DNA of 64,000 nt from the NCBI GenBank assembly GCA_947095585.1, contig OX352761.1, forward strand, positions 23,031,777-23,095,776. Reading direction: 5' to 3'. A model generated the notes under the pieces. It had not been told where the DNA came from. It searched no databases and saw only the letters and a list, made by a program, of their open reading frames with translations. The stretch comes from Nephrocerus scutellatus. Its lineage: Eukaryota > Arthropoda > Insecta > Diptera > Pipunculidae. The position numbers were made by a program, and so were the translations under genes. Below are positions 43,990 through 56,636 of this stretch, one piece after another; within the stretch, counting starts at the first letter, position 1, and the number at the start of each line of letters is the position of its first letter.

Positions 43990-45800
43990 TTATTCCCGAA
44001 TGCTATATTCATGTCCACTACATGAATGATCTTTCAAACTGTCGATAAAATGGCACACCAAACAGTTCAACAGTGCTTCTGCAGAAGTTGTTGTGCGGTA
44101 TACCCAACTTAGCAGCATGGCTGCCCACTGGCCAGTGGCCCGTACTGATAGCCATAACACTGGCAATATCCTTCCGGGTTTTAGATAATAACTGATGCAT
44201 TACTCTGGATTTCTTAGAACATAGAAATCCGCAACCTGCAATCTGTTACTTTTTACCCTTGCCTCCCAACAGGTTCAGTAACTATGTTTCTTACGGGTGA
44301 AGTCATTAGCCTTAAGTACAAATTAGAATAATAAAATAAAATTCAAATTTAAAAAAATTAAATAAAGAACAAAGTTTAAGGCCAAAAGATAAAGAATATT
44401 ATAAGCACATCAATCTTTGCTGTTTACAGAACATCTTGCGGATCTTCTGGCCCAACCACATTCGCAATGCGGAGCTCAAGAATTGAACGGATCACAATCC
44501 TATTGACATCACAATTCAGAGACGGAGATGGTAGTGAATAGATCATACATTTTGAAAAGGTGACATCTCCATTGCTTGTCATGCGATGCAATTGAAGGCG
44601 CTTACCAAGTACGGAAAAAGAGTCTGTCGACTTAAATACACGTAATACGAAGAACAGACTAAGAGTAGACATAGCAGCTAGGAAAAAGTTGAGCAGGGAG
44701 GTGGTTAGAGTGGTGGACCCCACTGTACTTGCGACGTCCTCAATTAGCGCTACAGTGTGCCATTTTGATGACACAAATCTCGAGGTACCTAGCATGGATA
44801 TTAAAGTGGTTTAAATCCAGCCTGTAGCGTTCAGGTACGAGATCAACTCGATGACCCAGTAATCTAAGAGTTTTTTCAGGTCGTGTCAATCTTGATATGG
44901 CGCAGTTCGACAGACTGCTCCACATGAGCTGTGACTTAGTATTTCATAAGGAGAGACTTTGTTCCTTGACTGAGCTCATTGGATATCTAACCCTCTCCAT
45001 AGAGACTGTGCCATGGCGATGCCCATCTTAGCCAATTTATTTGCTCACTCATTACCTTCTATATTACTTTGCCCCGGCACACATACTATGGAGATCTTCA
45101 GGAATTAGCTGATCGATGCCAATTCTTCTTGGCACTGTTTTACAAGTTTCGAGCTTATTGTGATCGCATAAATCGCCCTAATGGTAGATTAGCTATCAAC
45201 ACATATACCCACCCTTCCAATTTGTGCGTTTTTGAGCCTTAGTGCCCTGCAGGTCTCCCTTATTGTTTGGATCTCTGGCTGAAAGGTGCTAGCTGAATCG
45301 GGTAGCTTGTATGACCTTGACAGTTTTAGATTATCCGAGAAGATACCTGCACCGACTCCGTCCTTCATCTTGGATCCGTCAGCGAATATTGTTGCGTCAA
45401 ATTCCCTCGTTGATTCCCATCCTTCCAGTTTCCCCTGGTAGGAAACTCGACGCTAAACGAGGAGTAGAAGCTAGATTTACGGATGGAGTAGTCAGTAAAT
45501 GATGGTATCATGCCTTTAGGTACTCTCTGCAGTATAAAACAGAGTCCGTATGGTCTAGTAATAAACCACCCAAATTCTTTGAGTCGTAATGCGCTGTTCG
45601 TCGCATCATACTTGATAAATATGGCAGAAGGCAATAGGTGCAAGATGGTGTTAAGGGCATCAGTCGGACAAGACCGTTAGCTCCTGTGAAGAAGAAGTTG
45701 AGCAAGGATGCAATTTATTTCCAGAAAACGCACATGATAACGCGGAGGTGAAGTGGTGGCCCTGATATCCACAAGGTGATATATGATCTAAGTATGATCT
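43990..45800 (-). mobile_element. LINE with RNase H domain, C-terminal part, decayed
   Basis: On the minus strand near 45420-45250 broken frames give EFDATIFADGSKMKDGVGAG, then IFSDNLKLSRSYKLPDSAST, an RNase H domain with its catalytic Asp in FADGS. Further on (44925-44830) come MWSSLSNCAISRLTRPEKT and LLGHRVDL. At 44150-44070 comes TGHWPVGSHAAKLGIPHNN with FCRS, the Cys/His tail shared with the LINE at 16753-18480 (TGHCLIDKHAARL). The segment between 44320 and 44740 is not clearly LINE. It is of the same broad I/R1/LOA type but is a separate insertion. Confidence 0.65.
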
Positions 45801-47185
45801 GAAAAAAAAACTAGTGGTCCCCTGTGCAATTCCACAAAATCGGAAATTTTTTATAAAAAATCCACCTTCTTTCTTCATCCATCCAGCGCTGTATGCGGTG
45901 AACCACGGAACACAAAAAGCAATCGGCTTCTTTTTGCAAGCTTGAAGTTAGCGTCGCTCTTATTCTGATTCTCGTTAGTTATGTGTTTAATTTTTAGATT
46001 AGAAAGCTACGTCACTTACCTTTTTTTTAAGCTTATAATAGCTTGGGATCTGTGATTTTGGTAGCTCTGCAGCAAAACTCAAAGCCAGAGTGGCAATTTG
46101 ATTGGCTGTCCAGACGACATTAAATACCTGTGTTCCCTCCACAATGCCGACGTATTTCACTGAGTATACGCCTTTGCTTTTCGCCAGTTTCTTTTTCGTC
46201 AGTCAGGTATTTAGATTCTTCGCATTATTTCAAGACTAAGAGAACATTACTTGGAAAACAATTCTGGAAGTAATAAAGAGGTCTAATAGTTGTAGTTAGA
46301 GTATAGTCTACAGTTTTGGTTCCTTCAAATATCTCGTGATAATCTAACGTTAGATGCAGCGCCTAAATCTGGCTCTTCATATGCAAAAATATTGTCACCT
46401 CAAGTTTGTAGGCAACACGACCAGTAACACTACCTGTATAGCCCCATTTCTAAGGCTTCTTGGGATCGTAACTTTTATGTTCTTTCTTTCTTGCTTTGAT
46501 GGAAGATCTACATACAGATACATATTTTCATAAAAAAAATTACCTTGCAACTCTTATTTCGTTTTTTTCTTCCTATCTTGGTATAACGTACATCGCGAGA
46601 AACATTTGGGAATTAACATTGAAGATAGACCATTGACATGAAGAAAGCTACTTGTACTTTCTGTCACAGAAAAGTCATACTGGGGTTTTTTTGAATCATG
46701 TAGAGATTTGTCTGTTCAACAATGTAGTCAATCAATTCAGTAGGAAATAGGATAATTTTAATTGGAGTTTCCAAGTTTAGATCATCTAAGGCCAGTCATA
46801 GAAAGTGTTTTTCAATCAGAAATATACATGTGTGCAATGTTTGAATAAAATCGGGCTTTAGGGAGTGGATTCAAATTTGATTGCAGGATTACACGAGCCT
46901 ACAAGCCAGAGGCCAGTGAGGCCAATCGAAGCTGATACTCGTTCAAACCGAACATTTCCTTCGTAAAGCTGTTTTAACGACGCCTGGTTAAGGAATAAGG
47001 GATAAAAGGGCATGGGGGCTGCACAATGTTTCACTGAATTCTTAATCTTAAATAAAAATGATCGACCTCTATTCCTTCTACCTTAGCGTCGGACTGGAAA
47101 TCTGATTTCGGTATAAGATCACAGGGCGCACATGTGATGTGTGAAACATCAACAAGACTGTGAATTGTGAAGCATGATGGAATCT
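45801..47185. other. Mostly unrecognised; one dispersed-element fragment at 46800-46890
   Basis: Nothing coding is recognised. At 46800-46890 the minus strand matches the ~120-bp-unit element (ATTCAAACATTGCACACATG, preceded by AAAGCCCGATTT). It is another short copy of the family seen at 895-1125 and 48830-49490. Confidence 0.45.
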
Positions 47186-47189
47186 TCTT

Positions 47190-48275
47190 TCTTTATGTCC
47201 TGTATCCCCTTGTGGGTCCTAGGGCCTCTACTACGCCTGCTCGCCATCGCGTGCGGTTCCTGGCAATAAGCTTCAGCTCTCTCCAACTCTTCCCCAATTG
47301 CCGTGCATCCTCTTCAACTGTTCTGCGCCATGTATTTCTCGGACGACCCGTTCTTCTACCATCCTGAGATAACGGGTTCCATTTCATTGTGTAGTTTGCT
47401 ATGGAACTGTCGCCTTTTCGGAGTGTATGACCAATCCACTGCCACTTCCGTCGTTGGATGGTTGTGCCTATTGGTTCCTGACCCGTTCTCTGGTAAAGAT
47501 GTTCGTTAGAGATACGATTAGGCCAGAAAACCCTTAAGATGTTCCCTAGGCACCTATTTACGAATGTTTGTAATCTTTTTGTGATAGTAGCGGTCACCTT
47601 CTAAGTGCTGCACCCATAGAACAGCACAGATTCAACAAGCAGTCGCAGCTTGGTGTTTAAACTGATCGCATTGCCTCGCCATATCATGGACATCATTCCA
47701 AACACTGATTTCGCTTTGCCGATTCAGTTGACAATGTCCTGTTCAGTTCCACCATCGGTCGAGACAATACTCCCAAGATATAGGAAACTCTCTACTCTCT
47801 CTTGCTGTCCAGCAATGTTAACTCTTGAGTTACTGAGTTAGTGCCGAGGTTGATGAGTTTGGTTTTGGCAGTATTAATCTTCAAACCCGCAACATTTGCC
47901 TCCCTCTCCACATTTGTTGTCATTTGGTGCAGCTCCATAATTCTGTGTGAGAGTAAACAAACGTCGTCAGCGTAATCCAGATGTTTGAGTTGAGATTTAA
48001 GAGTCCAACGAATTCCTCCGTTTCCAGTAGATAAAGCTGCGCAAAGTACATCGCTAATCACCAACAAAAAAAGTATCGGCGATAGAATGCAACCTTGTCG
48101 TACCCCACTTAGGATCTCGAATTCCTCCGACAGCTTTCCTCTATGTTGCACATGACAATTGGAGCCATCATAGGTTGCTTTAAAAATAGCTATTAGTTTA
48201 TCGGGTATACCTCTCCTGCGCAAGGCGAACCGAAAATTTAAAAATTTGGAAATCCATCCTACCGATTGACACACA
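47190..48275 (-). mobile_element. LINE RT fragment with intact YADD, separate family
   Basis: The frame 48274-47792 gives RRRGIPDKLIAIFKATYDGS, LSGVRQGCILSPILFLLVIS and the catalytic box LDYADDVCLLSH, then LKINTAKTKL. The frame 47597-47193 gives the C-terminal region: VNRCLGNILRVFWPNRISNE, RRKWQWIGHTLRK and GRRTGRPRNTWRRTVEEDAR. The copy is 5'-truncated near 48275. Only one frame break separates the two parts, so it is relatively young. The layout is RTE-like, but it is not the same family as the (GAT)n-tailed copies. Confidence 0.8.
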
Positions 48276-48829
48276 GTTATACGAATAAACGGAACACCTA
48301 GTTTGTAATATTAAATTTAATGTCAATTGTCTTACAACAAAAATATTTCTTAACTTAAGTTTAAGAATCGCCGAAGTATGCTAATGCGTATTAGGTAGTG
48401 GGTGGTTATGGGACAAAAGGAGCACTTGTCCTTTTTAGGACTTGAAAGGACCCTTGGAGCGTTCACGATACTTTTTCAATTTTAAAGTCTTCCATTCCAA
48501 CATTTAGACAGAACGACAACTATCTATATAGCGAACTGAGAAACTCCGCTTTACTATCTTTGCCGTATTTAATGGTCCATTGCTAATACCAAGAGTTTAT
48601 TTCCACTTAGATATTTATTTTCTTCCCATTCTTGCTTTTGCTTTTTAGTATTACTCAGAATCGGTGTCGGTGGTGCAGTGCTGCGTAGACAGTTTGCCTC
48701 TACTCGGTGGAAAGCTGGTTTGATTACCGGATCATCCAAAAAATGCACAAATTTTTATCACCGCACTCACCTAGTTTCTAAATACAAATTTTACGATCCT
48801 GAACATTATTTATATAAAACAGTTATTTT
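48276..48829. other. No recognisable gene
   Basis: AT-rich sequence between a LINE and a tandem-unit element. No motif recognised. Confidence 0.45.
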
Positions 48830-49490
48830 TAAATTCTCTATATTAACTTCACTTGCCCGTGTGTTTGTGGGTTTGTGGATTTGTGTGTCATGGAATCTTG
48901 CGATCAATTTTTGTCCCACTTCCCAAAGTCCTATTATATTGAAATTGTACACATGCATATCTCCGATGACAACACTTTCTATTAAAATTTGAGGACCCTC
49001 AGGCCACGGGGTCGGTGCGCTCCCCTACAAATATTTTACAAAACTGTACTCGATTTTCTTTAAATTATATACACTTGTGTATCTCTGAGATACAACACTT
49101 TTTGTAAAAATTCTGGAGACCCCTGGCCCGGGTTCGTGGGGCCCCATAATTTTTTTTTAAAAAAATTAACCCGATTTTCGTCAAATTTATTACACATGTG
49201 TATCTCCGATAGACAAAACTTTTTCTAAAAAAATTGTAGACCCTGGGTCCCGGGGTCATTGGGCCCCAACATTTTTTTTAAAAAAATTTACCCGATTTTT
49301 TTTAAATTTTATATACGTGTGTATGTCCGATGGACAACATTTTTTGTAAAGTTTTTGGAGTGAGGCCCTGAGGTCCGATGGGTGCCCATATAAGTTTTTT
49401 AAAAATTAGCTCGATTTTCTTCAAATTTTAACACATATCCATCTCTTATTAGAGAATTTACATGAAAAATTGTATTTTTATGGGTTGTTT
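48830..49490 (+). repeat. Dispersed element with four ~120-bp units
   Basis: It begins CTCTATATTAACTTCACTTG and GTGTGTTTGTGGG. Units follow with TATCTCCGATGACAACACTT-like cores near 48958, 49080, 49200 and 49323, separated by GC-rich GGCCCCGGGGTC-like linkers. It ends with TTAGAGAATTTACATGAAAA and ATGGGTTGTTTTTTT. Copies at 57991-58375 and 60296-61352 share both ends but have 1 and 7 units. Confidence 0.75.
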
Positions 49491-51349
49491 TTTTACTTAT
49501 GAGTTGATGATTAAAGTAGTCAAGATATAGAATCAATATTGTTGAGCTTATGAGCACAATATTCTATTTTGTGAACGTTCGAGTGTGACCTTAATACTCC
49601 AACCACCACAACAATTTCTGACCTTATATCCCCATATTTTATGCAGTCACTTTCTTACATGTTTTTCTTTTCTTTCAACACTCCGCAGTGTCATTATAGT
49701 TCGACAAACTTGAGTACTATTTCGTTTTGAGTGTCATCATCCGAGTACATAATGTAACTAGTTCATTTCATTTTTTTTTGTTCACTTTTCATTATAATAT
49801 TTAAATTTGTTTATTTATTTATTTAATTATATATTTCTGTATGTTTGTGTGTACATTAAGCATAAATTATTTAATGTTGAAAGAAAAAACTGCGATATGT
49901 AATAATTTGAAAATAGACAAAGCAACAATTTACGTCACAATAAAAATGAAAGATTTATTCTGCAACAAAAAAAGTCTTAACTTGCGAATGTGTGTTTTTA
50001 TTTTTAGTTTTTTTTTTCACAATTTTTTTATTTTAAAAATATTTCAATCTCGAGAGAAATATATTATGTTTACTTGATAGCTCGCATTAAAGTATTGCAA
50101 TAGCAAACTAAAAAAAAAACGAATTTATTTTTGATTGATTTTCCTGTCTGTGTCAAAAGCTCGATTTCGACAGCAAAATAAAGTGAAGTCACAAGTCATG
50201 ATGAAAAAACAGCGGATGTACTTTGTTTGCTTATTTTTTGTTTCCACCATTAATGGGATTGAAATTTTTAGTTTTGAGTTGAAATCGTTTGACATCCACC
50301 ACCAATTCTTTCCCTTCCCCCTCCAAACATTTAGAGAAATGCTGGTTCGATTGTATTTGGTTTTGTTTTACATTTTCCATGTGACTGCGCTGCGCTAAAA
50401 TGGATTTTTTTTAATGTAATTTCAGTTGGAAAAAATTAAGTATTCATCATTGTATATGTAAACGAGAATTTTCTGTCATGTTATTGTAATACATATAAAA
50501 ATCAATATCTATATATATACACATAATATATAAAATTTATAGTACTTACTTTTGTTTGTGCGAAAAAGGCACACTGATAGTGATAATAAAAAAAGCCTAA
50601 AGTATGAACTTTAAATAAAAAAAAAACAAAAAAGAGAACGTTCCGAATTATAGTGACTGCAATTCATTTATTTTATTTATTTTTTTAACATTAAACAATA
50701 ATGTAAATCGATATTCATATAAATATATTATTACGTATGTCTACTGAACGTCAATGTTTGTTTCCTGCGCTTTTACTAACAAAGTTACTAACGATTATTA
50801 ACAATTAAATATCATAATAGTAATTAATTACTCGTATTGGCGTTTGAATTTGAACTGACATGAAACGGATTGAGTTCCCTCTCATATAGATACTATATTT
50901 GTACATAAATAATTAATTTTATTTTTTAGTTGTTTGTAAAGAATATCATATATTTTAAATTAATTTTAAATTTAGTAATTTTTTGTACTCCTTGTGGGCG
51001 ATAACATTGCTGATGAGTTATAAATAATTTTTTCGTATATAAATGTCCTGTTTAATTTATTTTTTGTGTGCGCGGCGAGATGATTTGAGTAAAAACATTT
51101 AAACATAAAAATATTCTGGATATGCAAATAAATATTTCTTTTCTGCATCACATATTAATATATATACATAATAATTATTTTTATTAAATTGAACACTTAT
51201 TTTTAATAAATTTTTATTAATTGTATTTTTTTATTTTTTTTTTTAATCAATGATTTTGTTTTTTTTTTTTGAGAAAAATACAATATTGGATTTATTGTAA
51301 AAGAAAAATATTTTTAAATATTCCAAAACTTCTGTTCAATATAACAAGC
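49491..51349. other. Very AT-rich DNA, no recognisable gene
   Basis: Long A/T tracts and many AATAAA-like hexamers. Small open frames (for example 50135-50398) lack known motifs. It could be a UTR, an intron or intergenic DNA. Confidence 0.45.
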
Positions 51350-51635
51350 AAAAAAAATAATATTTAGCGCGACAGAAGGTTGTTGTCCAAGGCTTAGCTT
51401 CTCGTGACAATTCGATTGGGCGTGATATACCTTTGCACACAATTAAATAGATCCTTCAAATCATATCCGAAAGTTTAATAAAAAAAAAAAAAAAAATTAA
51501 TACTCACGAATGTCTGGCGAGTGGTGAGACCGTGAAAAAGATGTTTGCTGTTTTTCTGGGATTCGAACATCGGAACTCCAGCTCCATAGTCCAAGGCATT
51601 AACCACTAGAACCACGACAACCAAGAAAAAATATA
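51350..51635 (-). mobile_element. tRNA-derived SINE, best copy
   Basis: The minus strand starts near 51630 with a tRNA-like head: GTCGTGGTTCTAGTGGTTAA (A box), ATGCCTTGGACTATGGAGC, and GTTCGAATCCCAGAAA (a near-perfect B box). An internal poly-T tract and the body follow: TTGTGTGCAAAGG, CACGAGAAGCTAAGCC and TCTGTCGCGCTAAATATTA. This is the layout of a pol III SINE of about 280 bases. Partial copies lie at 5790, 19935 and 43400, all on the same strand. Confidence 0.75.
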
Positions 51636-52389
51636 AAACTAACTAATTTGTTTAATAGGTATTGAGACATAGACCTCAAAAAGAAAGTAGAATTGTCGGC
51701 GGTTACAAGCGAACTACGCAACGTTTTGCATTTTTTGCATCACAGATCCTGTGATATACCCCATTTTGTGTTCTAAATAAAATTTTAAATATTTTCTAAC
51801 TCATCAGGACGTCTCTCAAGGAAAGAGAACATTATTAAGAAACCAGCTGGATCCTATTACAATTACAATTCAATTACAATTACAATCGAAATATCAAATG
51901 AACTGAGCAGAAAAGTGTCATCCAAATTGATTTTCCTGTAGGTGGCTCAAAGCTATATTTTGTTGTAAAGGAGCATTTTTTGCCAATCACTATCTCTGTG
52001 GTCTAAGAAGTTAATAAAATCGTCTCTTCGATTACTAAAGATCCTAGTCATGCTATACGACTCTTAAGCAGGTATTCTAAACAAAGCTGTTGAGGATAAA
52101 TATTGGAGATATTTGGACGCTTCGCTACAAAACGATATTCGATTTCATTGGACAGGAGAAGATGTTTCAACTATAAGCTCTTTGAGCTGTATAGTAACAT
52201 TGTCCTTGTCTAGGAGCTTAAATAGTTTTTATAAATTGCACAGGCAAAAGGGATTTTCTACTTTATTTACGTCAGTCACTCGAAGTATTACCAAATTCTC
52301 GATACTAAAGCTGCTTAAAATCGGCTGATGATAGCGTGTTCATATTTTGACAGCCGTTAGACTTTAAAGTTTAATTCCAGGATTTAAAT
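51636..52389. other. No recognisable gene
   Basis: Mixed sequence with a short ATTACAATTACAATTCAATT tandem near 51858. A 71-residue open frame at 52113-52328 has no known motif. Confidence 0.4.
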
Positions 52390-52885
52390 ATTACTGAACC
52401 GACTTAAGTAGGCTTTGTTGGCTTAAAGTAACCATGCGCGTATTTTTGGTTCAACAATCGCTGTGAAAATTAACCCAACTTAAAGGATTGCATTACTTTG
52501 AACTCGCGCAAGACTATCTTGAGTGAGTGACAAAAGCAGGATCTTCTGCTCTTTAGATGTGGCCAATACTTGCAATATGACTTTGAAAATGCTTGATGTA
52601 ATGCGGGCCATCGAGATTTAATCAGCTACGCTCGGACTGCATCTGATCCCGAGGACCCGATTTATCGATTTGCTAACTATTTCTATGCCTGGTGGCGGTG
52701 GTCATTGGTGGAGCCTTGAACTCCCAATTTGGCTGGCCTTTAGCAAGTTATAAAAGTGCTCCTCCCAGATCAGATTCTTTGTCCTTGTAGTGCAATATGT
52801 ATAGTGTCATATAGCGGACTCAATGGTAAAAAATTCAAACCTGGTGCGGTCCTCGCTCTCTGCCCTGTTTTATTTCACTGATAAA
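52390..52885 (-). mobile_element. RTE-like LINE fragment
   Basis: Matches 8430-8610 of the family (AGTAGGCTTTGTTGGCTTAA near 52407, TAAAGGATTGCATTACTTTG near 52481). It then jumps to an upstream part: CTGGTGCGGTCCTCGCTCTC at 52839-52858 is the reverse complement of about 4760-4775. The middle is deleted. Confidence 0.65.
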
Positions 52886-52939
52886 ATTTATTCTCCCTTC
52901 ATTTAATGCGAGATGTATCGCATACCATAGTTGTTTCTG

Positions 52940-53145
52940 TCTCAGACGTACAATGAAGAAAGTCTGCTGTCCTTTGAGCTTCGTCGGGGAACCTGTTCTT
53001 ACCTTCCTTACTACCAAGGTACAACTAATATGGAATGACTTAACCAACTGCACCACGTCGATGTCCAGCTCTGGCGGGCCTTTGACTTCGCAAGTTGTGC
53101 AAACCCTGAAGGATATTTCAGAGAACGGAATCACTTACCATAATT
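52940..53145 (+). repeat. Duplicated segment, copy 1 (with 54560-54865)
   Basis: TCCTTTGAGCTTCGTCGGGG, then CTTCCTTACTACCAAGGTAC and TGTCCAGCTCTGGCGGGCC, then GCAAGTTGTGCAAACCCTG match 54560-54865 in the same order. The second copy has an insertion of about 130 bases between the halves. The parent element is unknown. Confidence 0.55.
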
Positions 53146-53739
53146 GTTTCCGTCTCTTCGTTGCGAAGGGAAGTCGTGTTGACTCGAAACTGATTTTCGC
53201 ATGATTTCTTGGTACGTTTGTATCGTCATCAGTTTTAAGTTGTGGCGGCCGTCTACCAACATGTCGTCTATATGGTTATGGTTATGACTGGCTCCATCAA
53301 GTGGTTTTGAGGATATTCTTACTCGCAAGGATCTTACTCGCACGGACAAATGTATTACATGCTGTCATCTCTATGACTCGTTGTCAGTAATCATTAGTTT
53401 TCCGGCGTAAACCATTGGTCTAATGGACTGCCGCACTACTGGCTCCTGAATTATTTTTGCGTTTACGGAGGCATGGAGTTCCAGTTCAAGTGGTTCAAGG
53501 AAATCTTCATTTGCATCATCTTGGAAGTCCTCTGCTGCGACGTTTATTATGCTTCTGATAATTTGCCAGCACGCATATGGTAAATAGTTTTTTATTTATT
53601 ACTGTAAATGCGTTAACGGTGGATTTCTTTCTTTCCTGACTAAAAGCACATCCCAAGTATATAATGTTTAGCCCTTCTGTTTTAGCAAAGTCATGGAATA
53701 GATTCTAAGCTAGGTTAGCTTCTGGCTGACCAGCTGAGC

Positions 53740-54480
53740 TCTGGCTGTTAGCTCTGAAATGGTGCTTTACACGTCTAAGTCTAAATACCGAAATTTTCCT
53801 TTCCCAAACTTAACGGTCGAGACTTACGCTTACCTCAGAAGTGAAGTATCTCGACGCAATCCTCGAAAGGAAATTTAGCTAAAAGGCGCTAGTCTGGTGG
53901 CCGACGATCAATATAAAGTACAATGCCAGCAAGCTAAATTGAATACAAAAATCTGTTGGTATAACAGGATAACTATGGTCCTGTCCCACCGATTCTCTTA
54001 ACACGTCCTATTTCTCAGAGAATCTGGGTAGCTTGTCACTAAACTGTATGGACATTGCAATATAGTGCATTTGTTACCAAAGGAGATGATACCATTTTCA
54101 ACCGACTATCCATTAAGTTTCCAACTAGAGAAACTAGAAAGTTGGAAGGACGGCGCCCACATTGTGATTCTTTGATGCAAATCTATTTGCCGATGGTTCC
54201 AAGATCAGAGATGGAGCCGGTGCTGCATAATTTTCTGGTAACCTTGATCTTTGAAGGTTCTACGAGCTGTCAGTCTCTTCTACCATCTTTCAGGCAGAGG
54301 TCCTAGCAATAAAAGAGGCATGCAGGGCATTTCACAGTACCGAATAAGGGTTGGTATATGCGTACATAGCGAATCTACAATAGAAGCCATTATTGCGACA
54401 TGCAACGATTTGAAACGATTTGACAGTGTCCAGCTTACCTGACTTTGATAACCAACGGCATAAACTTATCTTTAGTATTA
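53740..54480 (+). mobile_element. LINE fragment with RNase H domain, plus strand
   Basis: Broken frames near 54170-54310 give NLFADGSKIRDGAGAA, then FSGNLDL, then STIFQAEVLAIKEACRAF: an RNase H domain with its catalytic Asp in FADGS and the conserved Glu in AEVLAI. Upstream, VKYLDAILERKF near 53850 looks like the post-RT region. Many stops. It is similar to the LINE at 43990-45800 in the opposite orientation. Confidence 0.65.
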
Positions 54481-54559
54481 GGTGCTGGGATACAGCTATA
54501 TTTGAGAAAGAAGACGTACTGGTGAAGAAGGGCGTCACATTGGACATTGACCTCAGTGT

Positions 54560-54865
54560 GAGATTGTTATCCTTTGAGCTTCTTCGGGAAACCTGTTCTC
54601 GCCTTCCTTACTACCAAGGTACAACTAATGTGTAATGACATTGGCAACTGCACTCACCTTCATATAATAAAAACAAATCTACTGAGCTGATCCTCAGATC
54701 ACGGAAAGATATTTCCAACCACGCAGCCAAATTGCAGGAGTTGCATGTTTCTAGATGAGAAAGAAATCTGTTATTATATCTATCTGTGCAAATGTCCAGC
54801 TCTGGGGGCAAGTTGTGCAAACCCTGTAGAAACTTTCAGAGAATGGAATTACTGATCTGATCTCG
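54560..54865 (+). repeat. Duplicated segment, copy 2
   Basis: This is the counterpart of 52940-53145, with extra sequence between 54650 and 54780. It follows directly after the RNase H LINE fragment, so the duplicated segment may be that element's 3' part. Confidence 0.5.
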
Positions 54866-54994
54866 TACGTGAATGCTACAGGTTGGATATAATCAACCCA
54901 ATTATCCATAACTTCATTAGGTGCACTTAAGCGCTATTTGAGGTTTTTGCTAGGGCCACGAAATCCACCACTCTACCTACCTACCAAAGGCTTT

Positions 54995-55210
54995 TTCGTT
55001 GTTGTGGTCATCGTTGTAGAAAAGTTCTAGTTCACAGGCTGTTTGCAGATTCCAAAATGAAGTTTTTATACAGGCGAGGTTATTAGGCACCAAACTTTCT
55101 TTAAAGTTACTAGACTAAAAGGATCGGCTTTCAGATTTCCCCTTGTTGGGGGGAACTACCAGCAGCCTGCTCGTATAGGTTAAATTGCTCTTTCACCAGT
55201 CAGAAGAACT
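54995..55210 (+). repeat. Dispersed repeat C, copy 3
   Basis: The longest of three copies: GGCGAGGTTATTAGGCACCA, then AACTACCAGCAGCC, then GCTCTTTCACCAGTCAG. See 20790-20975 and 37725-37915. Confidence 0.5.
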
Positions 55211-56572
55211 ACGATACGTGTTATTATCCTCTATTCTGCTCATGACTAACTTATACATAAATACTTTTTCTAAAAGATGTGTCCTTTTGACTATTGGCTC
55301 ATCGGATCGCCTACGTAAACCATCAACATATCAGCACATGCTAAAGAGGATGTTTTGCAGGCATGTGGTTTCCGTCACTATAAAACAACTAGTACGGAAT
55401 TATGTCGCTTCTCGTTTGTTGTTTATTGGCCATCATCATCCCATCGTATCATAGTCTGCAGTTAAAACAGAAAAATCCAAAATTGTATTTTTCTCACTGA
55501 AACGAAAATAAAATTTATTTCCTTATCATTTTATAATGCATTAACATACATCAAATGGCATAAAATCAACTACACCTACACATTAAATGTTTACTATTGT
55601 TGTGCATTCAAAAAAATGACCAAAATTACTTCATTTTGAGCTGTCAATTTATTTTCATATCTTCTTACCTATAGCATAAGTTCAAAGAGCGTACAGACTT
55701 TGATTGCTGCCTGCGTGAAAGTACAAAGTTACATATATATACTCGTATACTTCATTATCGTTATCTTTTGTATGTGACTTTTGAGTACAATATTAGCAAA
55801 AGAAAAATCATTAATTTTTTTGTTGAATAATTATTCGATTGAAACTGCACTGTACACGTTTTCCCAGCATTTTAATTGCCTTTTTGGTTTTGGTATTTTA
55901 TTGCTTTATTTATTTTGATTAATTATTTTCATTTTCTTAACTTTTTTTCAATTACAAATAACAACTAATTTCGTTTTCGATTCTCCACTTCTCTATTATT
56001 CTCAAATTGCACTGAAACGTTTTTGAAAATTGTTAACCGCACCGAAACCCAAAATGGATTGAAGATTTTAGTATTGAAAGTTGTGAGTTTTATTTTCTGA
56101 AAAACTTGTCAGATGAATTAAATTCAATGTTTTTCTAGTGTATTATTTGCAAAGATAAAAACTATCCCCTCTTCAGTTCTATTATGCAACCTCATTGCGA
56201 TAGTCAGAGATCTGAGATCGCATTCTTTCTTTCCAATGTTCTGACGGATTTTTTTATTCATTCCATTTATGCTTTTTTTTTTATTTTACATACAGGAAGG
56301 AAGGATTTTTTTAGTATCTTTGGGTGCGAAACACATTTAGGATTCTCTTACTATACTCATTGAATGTAATATTTGAAAACAATTCACGCATTTTATTATT
56401 CTTATTTTCAGCAATTGTGTAAGTGGGGTGGGAAAAGAGACACGCAAAGTGCAAGATGAAATTTGTAGTTTATTGAAATTTTTATTTTCTTTGTAACATA
56501 AACTAACAAGCAACCGCCATTTGTTATTTGCACTAAATTTATACTTGATAAAGATTTCTTTTAATTAAACAG
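55211..56572. other. AT-rich DNA, no recognisable gene
   Basis: Unique-looking AT-rich sequence that is low in transposon similarity compared with its surroundings. An 89-residue open frame at 55185-55454 has no known motif. Confidence 0.45.
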
Positions 56573-56636
56573 ATACACATATAGAAGTAAAAGATTTAGC
56601 AAACAATTACGCATACGCCCCGGAGCAACGTCAAAG
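56573..56636 (+). CDS. Candidate 64-nt host exon
   Basis: The acceptor TTCTTTTAATTAAACAG ends at 56572 and the donor AAAG followed by GTAAAT starts at 56637. With two bases completing a preceding codon it reads THIEVKDLANNYAYAPEQRQ and ends in a split AG codon. Its entry phase fits the phase-1 donor at 11759 in the large exon. Its entry and exit phases equal those of the microexon at 6586. The surrounding 2 kb has little transposon similarity. A second frame is also open, so length alone is not evidence. I do not recognise the peptide. Confidence 0.35.

Noticed and set aside
49800..51340. Mitochondrial DNA insertion, suggested by the very high AT content
   Set aside because: No mitochondrial gene or tRNA was recognised in the stretch. 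AT content alone is not evidence.
51560..51635. A real tRNA gene (A and B boxes)
   Set aside because: The acceptor stem and anticodon arm do not fold, and the sequence continues into a body shared with other dispersed copies. It is a SINE head.
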